DNA from: Lamellibrachia satsuma
Lineage: Eukaryota > Annelida > Polychaeta > Sabellida > Siboglinidae
Direction: 5' to 3'
Assembly: GCA_033239005.1 (NCBI GenBank)
Contig: BSQZ01000035.1
Location: 3,737,501-3,801,500, forward strand
Length of the DNA stretch: 64,000 nucleotides
Part shown: piece after piece, positions 55,506 through 58,251 of the stretch
Position numbering within the stretch: position 1 is the first letter of the stretch
How the letters are laid out: every line of letters starts with the position of its first letter
The notes under the pieces: generated by a model
What the model was told of the DNA's origin: nothing
Seen by the model: the letters and a program-made list of their open reading frames with translations, nothing else
Databases searched by the model: none
Made by a program: the position numbers and the translations under genes

Positions 55506-57109
55506 CATGTATGAAGTTTTTGAGATTTTAGTAAATTCTTCAACATTTAACCAATATTCCTTAAAGTGCCCTTATCTCATGACAGGACAGTCTGAGGTAC
55601 TATAATGACTAGGTTTATCGCTACCATGATAATGACCTTGACTTGATGTCAATCGTAACCGGAAGTCGGTGATATCCACTTCCGGTCGCTTCGAAAGTGT
55701 CATAAATAAACGTAGAAATTGGTTCATTATTAGCGGAGATAGATGTGGGGTCAGTCCGGGGGGCTCCTATGATGGAGAGGGCCCCCAAAATTTATTTTTG
55801 CATGCAAATCCTGTGGGAGCTGTTTTCATGACACTTCATACCACAATATATTGGCTATCATTAGTCATTCAAATATGTGCCTGGCTCATTGGATGTTATC
55901 AGTTATTCAAACACAGCTCTAAATACCTGGCTCAGTGGCTATTATCAGCTGGTCAAACATAGCTCCAAGTGTATATCAGCTGCTCAGACTAATTGTCTCA
56001 CACATGAGCAGCTATCAGCTGCTCAGACTAAATGTCTGACTCACTAAGACTAATTGTCTGACACAGTGGCAGCTATCAGCAATCAGACTAATTGTCTGAA
56101 ACAGTGGCATCTATCAGCAATCAGACTAATTGTCTGAAACAGTGGCAGCTATCAGCCACTCAGACTAATTGTCTGAAACAGTGGCAGCTATCAGCCACTC
56201 AGACTAATTGTCTGAAACAGTGGCAGATATCAGCAATCAGACTGAGTGTCTGACACAGTGGCAGCAATCAGCCACTCAGACTAATGTTCTGAAACAGTGG
56301 CAGCTACCAGCCACTAAGGATAATTGTCTGAAACAGTGGCAGCTATCAACCATTCAGATTAATTGTCAACCATTCAGACTTCTTGCTCATAGATATGAGA
56401 TTTGAGATACATTCCTTGCAGAATTGTAATGTTTTGCAATCTTGTCAACGGGCGGGTCTGCATTGTCACCACCCACGAGACTGTCTCTTCTACTTACGTG
56501 ACCGTGATGTCAGTGACTTGCAAACACTGCTCAATGTAAGTACAGATATCTTTCTTAAATGTAAATGTTGTGCTCAGTACATGGTTTCATTTCCAATTCC
56601 TGATGCCGTCACCTCATCTGACCCATGCTTCTGTCTACTTATTGATGCCATCATCTCACCTGACAACTGTCCTCTTATTGATTTTATCAACTCACCTGAC
56701 AACTGTCCTCTTATTGATGTCATCAACTCATCTGACAACTGTCCTCTTATTGGTGTCATCAACTCATCTGACATCTGTCCACTTATTGCTGCAATCACTT
56801 CATCTGAAAACTGTCTACTTATTGATGCCATCAACCCATCTGACAACTGTCCACTTATTGATGTCATCATCCAACATCTGTCCACTTATTGATGCCATCA
56901 CCTCATCTGAAATCTATCACTTATTCGATGTGAAACCTCATGTGATATGTATGACTGCAGGACAACAGCGTGGAGTACAACACAGCTGCCCCGAGCGGCT
57001 CTGACTGCAGCCCCACGTGTCAAGTGATGGAGCAGAAGGAGATGCCAAATGGTCTGCAGGATGAACCATGTCAACGCCCAGTGCCACTTTACTATGCTGG
57101 CCTCTGCGA
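5419..57109 (+). CDS. RNF31: HOIP-like linear-ubiquitin E3 ligase, whole locus (17 exons seen, 3' end missing)
   Basis: The joined exons encode, in order, PUB, a short Cys/His zinc finger, a long repeat-rich region, UBA, RING1, IBR, RING2 and a linear-chain-determining region. That order is diagnostic of HOIP. In characterised animals HOIP is the cytosolic catalytic subunit of LUBAC: it takes ubiquitin from an E2 onto a RING2 cysteine and joins it to Met1 of an acceptor ubiquitin, in NF-kB and cell-death signalling. Strong local matches to the vertebrate family are the PUB exons, the RING2 motif GGCMHFKC and the [12 protein letters not shown] and EQKEMPNGL motifs near the C-terminus. Exon phases agree for exons 1-4 and 7-17; the joins around exons 5 and 6 are unsettled. 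Exon 7 alone encodes about 660 residues, so the product should be well above the roughly 1,070 residues of human HOIP. No NZF finger is visible. The last part after exon 17 is not found. Confidence 0.93.
5950..6750 (+). mobile_element. LINE reverse-transcriptase fragment (Jockey/CR1 group)
   Basis: Encodes the back half of a non-LTR reverse transcriptase: GVPQGSILG, then [11 protein letters not shown] with the catalytic YADD, then after a stop and frame change SGWLEE and [10 protein letters not shown]. Broken by at least one stop and frame changes and lacking both ends. It lies in intron 1. Confidence 0.85.
9580..10050 (+). pseudogene. DIRS reverse transcriptase core
   Basis: Contains the [16 protein letters not shown] strand, the [10 protein letters not shown] block, [16 protein letters not shown] and the catalytic YLDDWL. 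These motifs are characteristic of DIRS and related RTs. Frameshifted near 9,785 and with stops near 9,863 and 10,041. Confidence 0.9.
11329..12088 (+). pseudogene. DIRS tyrosine recombinase remnant
   Basis: The N-terminal SAM-like part ([20 protein letters not shown]) and the catalytic region are recognisable across three pieces in different frames. The end [15 protein letters not shown] is typical of DIRS recombinases. Not functional. Confidence 0.75.
12100..14380. other. Unassigned part of intron 1
   Basis: AT-rich sequence without a convincing domain. A stretch at about 12,600-12,830 repeats CGATCATCAGG(A/T)CGAA at irregular spacing. A GC-richer patch at 13,630-13,730 looks like an isolated repeat end. 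No gene supported. Confidence 0.5.
14390..17175 (-). mobile_element. Helitron remnant with PIF1-type helicase
   Basis: Read on the minus strand from right to left: an N-terminal zinc-finger part with [18 protein letters not shown] (about 16,890-16,780); part of the Helitron-like N domain (about 16,330-16,190); SSNEAVW-like [18 protein letters not shown] (about 16,060-15,990); [20 protein letters not shown] (about 15,630-15,570); and a PIF1 helicase from about 15,420 to 14,390 with [39 protein letters not shown] and [16 protein letters not shown]. Helitrons transpose by rolling circle. The Rep HUH nuclease is not found, so a large internal deletion has occurred. Confidence 0.88.
16487..16700. 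repeat. GATTCC-rich repeat ending in a 16-bp perfect hairpin
   Basis: Degenerate GATTCCGACTCC repeats interrupt the Helitron between its zinc finger and N domain. They end at an inverted repeat, CTCCTCTGGTTCCTCC then GGAGGAACCAGAGGAG with a 10-base loop (about 16,650-16,691). Confidence 0.8.
17693..17760. repeat. 44-bp direct duplication
   Basis: TATCAACAACTTTCATACAA with the following AAACATTTAAGTG occurs twice in a row, the second copy followed by GCACATGGTAGC instead of ACACATGGTC. Confidence 0.85.
17824..18864. mobile_element. Pogo-type (TA-target) inverted-repeat element, copy 2
   Basis: Preceded by TA and beginning CAGTCGAGCCTCGTTATAAC. The right end ATAATGAGGCCCTA is a decayed inverted version. 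Related along its length, in the opposite orientation, to the 20,705-21,642 copy. CAGT termini with a TA target are typical of Tc1/mariner-pogo elements. No transposase frame. Confidence 0.75.
19095..19125. repeat. (TA)n microsatellite
   Basis: Short TA run inside the fold-back element. Confidence 0.9.
19494..19520. repeat. (TA)n microsatellite
   Basis: Short TA run inside the right arm of the fold-back element. Confidence 0.9.
19766..20640. other. Unassigned part of intron 1
   Basis: AT-rich, with no domain in any frame. A 72-codon open frame near 19,912-20,130 has no recognisable similarity and is not called. Confidence 0.5.
20705..21642. mobile_element. 938-bp pogo-type inverted-repeat element, complete
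   Basis: Flanked by TA on both sides. Left end CAGTCGCGCCTCGTTATTAC; right end ATAATGAGGCTCGACTG, its inverted form. Non-coding, so non-autonomous. It is inserted into a CCTGTATTAAGACACAA minisatellite, parts of which lie on both sides (20,678-20,700 and 21,645-21,760). Confidence 0.85.
21643..21760. repeat. 17-bp tandem repeat (CTGTATTAAGACACAAC)
   Basis: About seven imperfect copies, with a further fragment left of the 938-bp element. Confidence 0.9.
22100..22222 (+). CDS. RNF31: RNF31 exon 2
   Basis: Acceptor TATGTTGCAG and donor CAA|GTAGGT bound 41 codons, phase 0 at both ends. The peptide begins [15 protein letters not shown] and is the N-terminal helical part leading into the PUB domain. 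Intron 1 before it is about 16.5 kb and full of transposons. A shift of the donor by four bases (GTAG|GTAGCA) is possible but would break the phase with exon 3. Confidence 0.85.
22490..23100. repeat. 20-bp minisatellite in intron 2, block A
   Basis: About 30 copies of CTGTATCAACTGCACAAGTA and variants. The period is not a multiple of three, so the Cys/Tyr/Thr-rich ORFs running through it in several frames are artefacts. Confidence 0.95.
23640..24065. mobile_element. Fragment of the pogo-type element family
   Basis: Shares internal sequence (AATAATAACCTGGAAATGAA, GCAGTGTGAAAGTTGATTAA) with the copies at 17,824 and 61,650. Terminal repeats are missing. Confidence 0.6.
24315..24660. repeat. 20-bp minisatellite in intron 2, block B
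   Basis: About 17 copies of the same CTGCACATGTACTGTATCAA unit as block A, 1.2 kb away, in the same orientation. Both blocks border a similar unique motif (GCAGGTGTYCYCTC followed by GGAGG). Confidence 0.95.
25780..27503. mobile_element. 1.7-kb inverted-repeat element with GTGACCCC termini
   Basis: Left end TGTGGTATAAAAAGTGACCC then CATAGAAAAGTGACCCC; the right end read inversely is TGTGATATAGTAAAGTGACC then CCATAGAAAAGTGACC. Inverted arms about 80-100 bases long contain repeated TATAGAATTGTGACCCC. The left part holds a direct duplication of about 190 bases (25,867-26,060 and 26,104-26,282). No transposase seen. Non-autonomous DNA element of unknown superfamily, in intron 2. Confidence 0.75.
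26285..26415. repeat. CA/CG-rich alternating purine-pyrimidine tract
   Basis: Repeats of GCATGC, ACACGCATGC and CTCACTCGCTC. Potential Z-DNA. A similar CACATGCATACA tract lies at 28,430-28,545 after exon 4. Confidence 0.8.
27691..27843 (+). CDS. RNF31: RNF31 exon 3, PUB domain first half
   Basis: Acceptor CTATCCAACAG, donor CAG|GTAAGA, 51 codons, phase 0. It encodes [18 protein letters not shown] followed by ANNLL. The Tyr and Asn of the KYxxN motif match the HOIP PUB residues (human Tyr82 and Asn85) known to bind the PIM peptides of OTULIN, SPATA2 and VCP, so the docking pocket looks conserved. The VDVVQ end joins smoothly to exon 4 as VDVVQGTRDIL. Confidence 0.93.
28198..28403 (+). CDS. 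RNF31: RNF31 exon 4, PUB domain second half
   Basis: Acceptor TTGTTGAAG, start GGTACAAGAG in phase 0. It encodes the second half of PUB ([20 protein letters not shown], later [11 protein letters not shown]) and a Gln-rich tail. The donor is taken as TCTCA|GTGAGG, the strongest available, leaving two bases of a split codon. AG|GTCTCA six bases earlier gives the same phase. A CA-rich stretch follows directly in the intron. Confidence 0.85.
28430..28545. repeat. CACATGCA-rich low-complexity tract after exon 4
   Basis: Imperfect ACACATGCATACACGC repeats starting about 25 bases into intron 4. Confidence 0.85.
28827..28941 (+). CDS. RNF31: RNF31 exon 5, short Cys/His zinc finger (boundaries tentative)
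   Basis: Encodes [19 protein letters not shown] followed by HHHS and a His a few residues on. The CxxC-CxxC plus His spacing matches the single zinc finger that follows PUB in HOIP. The acceptor after TATTGTAACAG restores the phase left by exon 4, giving about 38 codons. The 3' end is unsure: CCA|GTTTAG would leave phase 0, whereas exon 6 wants two carried bases, and TTTA|GTATGT would create a stop at the join. A missed microexon or an assembly error is possible. Confidence 0.6.
29270..29335 (+). CDS. RNF31: RNF31 exon 6, short linker (tentative)
   Basis: Acceptor TTTTCATATCTAG and donor GAGAG|GTAAAC enclose 66 bases, read as [16 protein letters not shown] and on to FLE. The split codon joins in frame to exon 7 (AG|C, Ser). 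No Cys pair is present. The reading frame is supported by its exact phase with exon 7; the link back to exon 5 is unresolved. Confidence 0.55.
29445..31431 (+). CDS. RNF31: RNF31 exon 7, giant repeat-rich linker exon
   Basis: An open frame of about 662 codons between TTTTCAG and GAT|GTGAGT, completing the split codon from exon 6 and ending in phase 0. Parts in order: about 14 units of a Met-Ser-Gly-Pro decamer (29,539-29,945); a predicted coiled coil rich in Gln, Glu and Lys (about 30,000-30,240); five near-copies of a 23-residue unit containing [13 protein letters not shown] (30,320-30,660); a Ser/Thr-rich stretch; about 15 units of [10 protein letters not shown] (30,913-31,345); and a charged helix [19 protein letters not shown] resembling the basic helix before UBA in HOIP. 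No Cys4 NZF signature is present. The long open frame across exact repeats, with both ends in phase, argues that it is coding. Confidence 0.85.
29539..29945 (+). repeat. RNF31: Coding tandem repeat, Met-Ser-Gly-Pro decamers (exon 7)
   Basis: About fourteen 30-bp units encoding variants of [10 protein letters not shown] and [10 protein letters not shown]. Frame is kept throughout. The peptide is Pro/Met/Ser-rich and probably disordered. Confidence 0.9.
30320..30660 (+). repeat. RNF31: Coding 69-bp tandem repeat (exon 7)
   Basis: Five near-identical 23-residue units containing [20 protein letters not shown]. Very high DNA identity between units suggests recent expansion or gene conversion. Confidence 0.92.
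30913..31345 (+). repeat. RNF31: Coding 30-bp tandem repeat, [10 protein letters not shown] (exon 7)
   Basis: About 15 units; the last ten are almost identical (GGTGTTGCAAGTGGTGGTGG then CACACTTGGT). The encoded tract is Gly/Ser-rich and flexible. All six frames stay largely open because the period is a multiple of three, so ORFs on the minus strand here are shadows. Confidence 0.95.
31422..31560. repeat. 30-bp minisatellite spanning the exon 7 donor, left part
   Basis: The first unit consists of the last bases of exon 7, the splice donor and the next bases of the intron (GTGTTGAT|GTGAGTCTTACT). Three to four more degenerate units follow, one keeping GATGTGAGTC. The array resumes at 36,046 after a 4.5-kb interruption. 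Confidence 0.8.
31992..35052 (-). mobile_element. 3.06-kb hAT transposon, near intact
   Basis: Bounded by a perfect 8-bp target duplication, ATTTAAGA (31,984-31,991 and 35,053-35,060). Terminal inverted repeats are CAGGGGCTGGCAACCTTTTT at the left and GCAGGTTGCCGACCGCTG at the right, the usual CAGNGNTCGGCAACC form of hAT elements. It carries a two-exon transposase on the minus strand. The clean duplication and few coding lesions imply a fairly recent insertion. Confidence 0.95.
32340..34365 (-). pseudogene. hAT transposase (BED-finger, GTF2IRD2/ZBED-like family)
   Basis: Exon 1 (34,365-34,159) starts [17 protein letters not shown] and encodes a BED zinc finger with CVIC and HYDTKH. A short intron begins AAG|GTATGC. 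The main frame (33,905-32,931) has the RNase H-like core: [20 protein letters not shown], then TDGAPSMV and [11 protein letters not shown]. After an in-frame stop at about 32,931 the frame continues ([24 protein letters not shown]), and after a frameshift near 32,690 it ends with the hAT dimerisation helix ([20 protein letters not shown]). One stop and one frameshift are all the damage I see. Confidence 0.88.
35341..35574. other. Unassigned intron 7 sequence
   Basis: Sequence between the LINE remnant and the next dispersed repeat. No gene or repeat recognised. Confidence 0.5.
35575..36040. repeat. Dispersed repeat with CCAATAATGG motifs, copy 2
   Basis: Second copy of the 4,720-5,235 sequence, with the same order of blocks from CATTACTTCCATGTTT to GTTCAAGACT. 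Confidence 0.7.
36046..36170. repeat. 30-bp minisatellite related to the exon 7 donor, right part
   Basis: About four units of TGTAGATGTGAGTCTAACTT with the following ACCTCATTCCA, the same unit as at 31,422-31,560. The LINE, hAT and dispersed-repeat block lies between the two parts. Confidence 0.8.
36426..36623 (+). CDS. RNF31: RNF31 exon 8, UBA region
   Basis: Acceptor TTTTGTTGAAG, donor AAAG|GTAGGT, 66 codons, phase 0. It encodes [16 protein letters not shown] to [11 protein letters not shown]. The ending is a UBA-like helix ([19 protein letters not shown]), matching the HOIP UBA that binds the UBL of HOIL-1. A short open stretch just upstream (36,282-36,410, containing [18 protein letters not shown]) has an acceptor but no donor giving the right phase, so it is left out. 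Confidence 0.85.
36746..37087 (+). repeat. 38-bp minisatellite containing the exon 9 acceptor
   Basis: Nine units, starting at 36,758 and every 38 bases to 37,062. Each has GTTTTGTTTTAG (or TTGTTTAAG) followed by CTGGATCTACTTCAGGCTGC. The ninth unit is the true acceptor and first 26 bases of exon 9. Two 152-bp blocks of four units (36,758 and 36,910) share the same variants, so the array grew by block duplication. Confidence 0.95.
37062..37241 (+). CDS. RNF31: RNF31 exon 9, UBA / pre-RING helices
   Basis: Acceptor TTTTGTTTTAG, donor AGG|GTACTT, 60 codons, phase 0. The peptide [20 protein letters not shown], with the following CKGNLEEAQ, aligns with the second helical part of the HOIP UBA region. 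The first 26 bases of this exon and its acceptor are the last copy of a 38-bp tandem repeat in intron 8, so eight upstream copies of the same acceptor exist. Confidence 0.9.
37526..38377. mobile_element. 852-bp inverted-repeat element in intron 9
   Basis: Perfect 16-bp terminal repeats, AAGGTAGCAGGATCCC and GGGATCCTGCTACCTT, with similarity continuing into TTTAAAA. The left flank CTTAAGG and right flank CCTTGAGG suggest a TTAA-like target (one copy mutated), as for piggyBac or Kolobok MITEs. AT-rich, no coding capacity. Confidence 0.8.
38640..39365. repeat. 40-bp minisatellite in intron 9
   Basis: About 18 copies of GTTACACCCACCACAGTACA followed by TGGCACTGTCTACTTGCAGT, ending about 100 bases before exon 10. 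Units contain CTTGCAG acceptor-like motifs. Long ORFs across it are repeat artefacts. Confidence 0.95.
39467..39679 (+). CDS. RNF31: RNF31 exon 10, helical domain and first RING1 cysteines
   Basis: Acceptor GTATTTTTGCAG, donor CAG|GTAACA, 71 codons, phase 0. It encodes [20 protein letters not shown] through [12 protein letters not shown] to [13 protein letters not shown]. The closing CxxC is the first zinc-binding pair of RING1. A 40-bp array occupies intron 9 just upstream and a 19-bp array begins right at the donor. Confidence 0.92.
39680..40290. repeat. 19-bp minisatellite starting at the exon 10 donor
   Basis: About 32 copies of ACAGTCAGGTACACGCAGG beginning within the first 20-30 bases of intron 10. 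Most units contain CAGGTACA or CAGGTATA, which resembles a splice donor. ORFs through it (Gln/Ser/Thr-rich) are artefacts of the repeat. Confidence 0.93.
40300..40705. mobile_element. Short pogo-type inverted-repeat element
   Basis: Preceded by TA and starting CAGTCAAACCTCATTAAATG, with the same internal blocks (ATTAGGTGTTCCTATATCTG) as the larger copies. The right end is decayed. Confidence 0.65.
40785..41165. repeat. 28-bp minisatellite with acceptor-like units, left block
   Basis: About 13 units of CACATTGTTGTTTTACAGAT with the following CCACATGA. The unit matches the acceptor and first bases of RNF31 exon 11 (TTACAG|ATCCACA). The array stops where the Gypsy sequence begins. Confidence 0.93.
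41340..41630 (+). pseudogene. Gypsy aspartic protease remnant
   Basis: Reads [20 protein letters not shown], then SGIVHRQDL, a stop, [20 protein letters not shown] and [11 protein letters not shown]. The pattern is that of Gypsy proteases, but the catalytic Asp of the D(T/S)G motif has become Asn (NTG). Confidence 0.75.
41801..43752 (-). mobile_element. 1.95-kb pogo/Tigger-like DNA transposon inside the Gypsy element
   Basis: Terminal inverted repeats: CCGTAAATTCTCTATTTGTA at the left, and ACAAATAGAGAATTTATGG at the right. A TA lies just inside or at the ends. The minus-strand frame at 42,597-42,200 encodes the end of a DDE transposase: [20 protein letters not shown], then [10 protein letters not shown] and [14 protein letters not shown], typical of the CENP-B/pogo/Tigger family. 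The N-terminal DNA-binding part and first catalytic acids are not seen. It separates the Gypsy protease from its integrase. Confidence 0.82.
43860..44990 (+). pseudogene. Gypsy integrase remnant
   Basis: HHCC zinc-binding part ([20 protein letters not shown], then CDICQRT), a core with [12 protein letters not shown] and LTLVDFS, and a C-terminal part with [20 protein letters not shown] and INMLKRYL. Several frameshifts and stops. Confidence 0.85.
45800..47995 (+). mobile_element. CR1-like LINE, 5'-truncated and decayed
   Basis: Reverse-transcriptase blocks in order: [62 protein letters not shown], then [10 protein letters not shown] with the catalytic FADD, and the C-terminal [20 protein letters not shown] to [15 protein letters not shown]. 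The last 128 codons are intact; earlier parts carry stops and frame changes. A second copy of its 3' end lies inverted at 62,880-63,540. Confidence 0.9.
48430..48905. repeat. 43-bp minisatellite inside the Gypsy LTR
   Basis: About nine units of TGACTTCATACGTGTCACGT with the following CGTCATGTCCACTGCCATCACG. It is not obviously related to the gene. Confidence 0.85.
49366..50190. repeat. 28-bp minisatellite with acceptor-like units, right block
   Basis: About 28 units of CACACTGTTGTTTTACAGAT followed by CCATGTGA, ending about 100 bases before the real exon 11 acceptor. Most units carry a pyrimidine tract and ACAG|ATCC. It contains a 121-bp stretch identical to 40,727-40,847, including unique sequence. 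Confidence 0.93.
50293..50466 (+). CDS. RNF31: RNF31 exon 11, RING1
   Basis: Acceptor ATTGTGTTACAG, donor ATG|GTAACA, 58 codons, phase 0. It encodes [16 protein letters not shown] through [10 protein letters not shown]: the CxC, CxxC and CPxC positions of RING1, which recruits the E2. Intron 10 before it is about 10.6 kb and holds a nested Gypsy element. The acceptor is the likely parent of the 28-bp minisatellite upstream. Confidence 0.95.
50467..51269. other. Intron 11
   Basis: No repeat array or gene recognised. Confidence 0.6.
51270..51368 (+). CDS. RNF31: RNF31 exon 12, RING1-IBR helix
   Basis: Acceptor GGTTTGTTTGTAG, donor CAG|GTAAGT, 33 codons, phase 0. The peptide [20 protein letters not shown] and then [13 protein letters not shown] matches the helix that places the E2~ubiquitin in RBR ligases and supplies the first IBR cysteine (WC). 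Confidence 0.95.
51500..51950. other. AT-rich part of intron 12
   Basis: Includes AATAATAATAATAA and the common eukaryotic repeat motif TTTATATAGCACCATAT near 51,534. No domain. GATGCGTTTTAAGATGACAT occurs at 51,138 and 51,902. Confidence 0.5.
52105..52530. repeat. 45-bp minisatellite in intron 12
   Basis: Nine units of TGTTGCAGGATGAATGATCT with the following GTTGGCTAGAATGATCATCTTACCT. The period is a multiple of three, so both strands show long ORFs that are not genes. Each unit has a CTTGTTGCAG acceptor-like motif. Confidence 0.95.
52716..52811 (+). CDS. RNF31: RNF31 exon 13, IBR domain
   Basis: Acceptor TTTCTTGCAG, donor CCA|GTAAGT, 32 codons, phase 0. It encodes [20 protein letters not shown] and then [12 protein letters not shown]. 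The Cys spacing is that of the IBR zinc-binding fold. Confidence 0.95.
53074..53188 (+). CDS. RNF31: RNF31 exon 14, IBR-RING2 linker
   Basis: Acceptor ATATTTGCAG, donor ATTG|GTGAGG, 38 codons plus one base. It encodes [20 protein letters not shown] through [11 protein letters not shown]. This matches the HOIP linker that ends just before RING2; the split codon joins as Asp with exon 15. Confidence 0.95.
53189..54333. other. Intron 14
   Basis: AT-rich; short chance ORFs only. Confidence 0.55.
54334..54452 (+). CDS. RNF31: RNF31 exon 15, RING2 with catalytic cysteine
   Basis: Acceptor GCCTACATCAG, donor TCT|GTAAGT, phase 1 in and 0 out. It encodes [20 protein letters not shown] and then [12 protein letters not shown]. 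The Cys in GGCMHF corresponds to the catalytic Cys885 of human HOIP, which forms the ubiquitin thioester, so the copy should be catalytically competent. The last 17 bases of the exon recur in the tandem repeat that follows in intron 15. Confidence 0.96.
54435..54590. repeat. Minisatellite beginning in exon 15, left part
   Basis: Units of GTTCAAACGTAGCTCTAAGT with the following GCCTGACTCA; the first is the end of exon 15 plus its donor (GTTCAAACGTGGCTCT|GTAAGTG). Later units lack the GT of the donor (CTCTAAGTG). Continues at 55,850 after an insertion. Confidence 0.8.
55014..55295 (+). CDS. 93-residue Cys-rich (CXC/tesmin-like) tail ORF in the long-TIR element
   Basis: Opens [20 protein letters not shown] and contains [20 protein letters not shown], then [15 protein letters not shown] and an acidic end. 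The Cys pattern resembles a half CXC (tesmin/TSO1-like) motif seen as the C-terminal tail of long transposon-associated proteins in marine invertebrates. No catalytic domain accompanies it, so it may be the last exon of a parent element kept in a deletion derivative. Expression is unknown. Confidence 0.5.
   Translation: MHDKSYPTNCPALPPIEQNGWSMEEGVYVPVRCLTLPAPRAVIELTKCACKSGCKGRCSCCKNGLPCIPLWKCYVDDCANMIKNDVHEDDLDE
55458..55501. repeat. (TA)n microsatellite
   Basis: TA run inside the long-TIR element. Confidence 0.9.
55846..56400. repeat. Minisatellite in intron 15, right part
   Basis: First units match the exon 15-derived repeat (TTATTCAAACACAGCTCTAA, CTGGCTCAGTGGCTATTATC). They change gradually to CAGACTAATTGTCTGAAACA with the following GTGGCAGCTATCAGC, about ten copies, ending just before exon 16. 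Confidence 0.88.
56422..56535 (+). CDS. RNF31: RNF31 exon 16, end of RING2 and start of LDD
   Basis: Acceptor ATTCCTTGCAG, donor AAT|GTAAGT, 38 codons, phase 0. It encodes [20 protein letters not shown] and then [18 protein letters not shown]. The Cys and paired His supply the last zinc ligands of RING2. The [12 protein letters not shown] block is nearly identical to vertebrate HOIP and contributes to acceptor-ubiquitin positioning. Confidence 0.96.
56605..56930. repeat. 36-bp minisatellite filling intron 16
   Basis: About nine units of CATCTGACAACTGTCCTCTT with the following ATTGATGTCATCAACT. The period is a multiple of three, so open frames on both strands are artefacts. Confidence 0.93.
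56961..57109 (+). CDS. RNF31: RNF31 exon 17, linear-ubiquitin-chain-determining region (last exon seen)
   Basis: Acceptor ATGACTGCAG, donor GCGA|GTACGT, phase 0 in and two bases carried out. It encodes [20 protein letters not shown], then [17 protein letters not shown] and YYAGLCE. The Cys pairs and EQKEMPNGL match the LDD of HOIP, which holds the acceptor ubiquitin's N-terminus. In the family the AGLC motif is followed by about 70 more residues; no exon for them is recognisable downstream in this window. Confidence 0.93.
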
Positions 57110-58215
57110 GTACGTACCCACTTCTGATCTGGTTTCATTATCATATTGTGTCTTTCTAAAACCATGCACATGCAATTGCTGAGTTGGATGCTGCCATGAG
57201 ATCTGTCAGGAGACAATTCATCAGGCGACAACTTATCAGACCTTTCATAATCTGAGTTTCACTGCAGTCACAGGTCTCAGGGTGTTTGTGTATCCCTACT
57301 GGTATGTGTTTTTTCAACACCTGCCTATTCCCATTTGTAGGCGGTTCAATGTCTTCCAGGTTGTCTAGTATGATTTGCACTCAGTTGTAGAGACTCAGAT
57401 GCTGTGATCCCAAGGTTGGTGCAGTCATCTAGTGAGCCAGATGTTTGTGCCATTCATTAACTCGCAGATATTTCTAGTTGTCATGAAGCTTTTCATTCAC
57501 AGCTGAAAATTCATTAGCAAAATTTATAAATCTGTTAGCCTAATAATACATAATAACGCATTATAAAACATTTTGCATGATTAATTAGCATAACTGAGGT
57601 CTGAATTCGCTTTTTTATGCGAACATTTGCACACCCTATCATTATAAATGATATTCCCACAGTATTTGATAGTTGACTGTGTTGTATGTCGCTGTAAAGT
57701 CCACGATCGTGTCATTGGTGACCAGTTATTTCTCAAACCCATCTTCGATGTGCGGAGTAAGTACTCTGTAAGTGGAGATAGCAGTGTTCATTACAGGATG
57801 TGCTTTTGTGTCAGTTGTGCATCTTTTTTTCAGTTATGTTATTTTCATGGTTTGCTTGGTTCCTATAGTACTGACACAAGTCATTTGATGTGAATGGGCC
57901 AGTATAAATAAGATATACACATTTTATATCAAGAAATTCAAATGCGGGCATAGTTTGTCGACGATGCCTAGCCCACAATCGCCAACACTGCGATTTCGGT
58001 AGCATGTTAATATGTTTATCGTTTCACTGTCATCAACAACATCATCTGCTGGTAGTATCTATTAATCTGTGATCGAGGCTATATTTGTTTCTATTTCAGA
58101 TGTCGAACATCGTTCAGTTTAGCCGACTTTCAACTATGCTTGTTGTACTTTGGATATAGTAGACTAGTATATCAACACCTTTTATTGCAATGATTAACCC
58201 ATTTAATCTCGGCAT

Positions 58216-58251
<36 letters not shown>

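Larger units (their letters stand above)
54612..55845. mobile_element. 1.23-kb element with long imperfect inverted repeats and a CXC-motif ORF
   Basis: Ends TGTGGTATGAAGTGT and ACACTTCATACCACA. Further inverted similarity extends about 300 bases inward on each side (for example ATCTCCACTAATAATGAACC at the left against the inverted GGTTCATTATTAGCGGAGAT at the right; also AAGTCAAGGTCATTATC and AAACCTAGTCAT). The centre holds an ORF with a Cys-rich motif. It is inserted within a unit of the intron 15 minisatellite. No clear target duplication. Non-autonomous DNA transposon of unassigned superfamily. Confidence 0.8.

Noticed and set aside
56383..57004. Long ORFs on both strands in intron 16
   Set aside because: Produced by the 36-bp array; the real coding parts are only exons 16 and 17.
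57663..57756. Candidate next RNF31 exon (TTCCCACAG acceptor, GGA|GTAAGT donor)
   Set aside because: With the two bases carried from exon 17 the frame meets a stop at once, and the peptide does not resemble the HOIP C-terminus.
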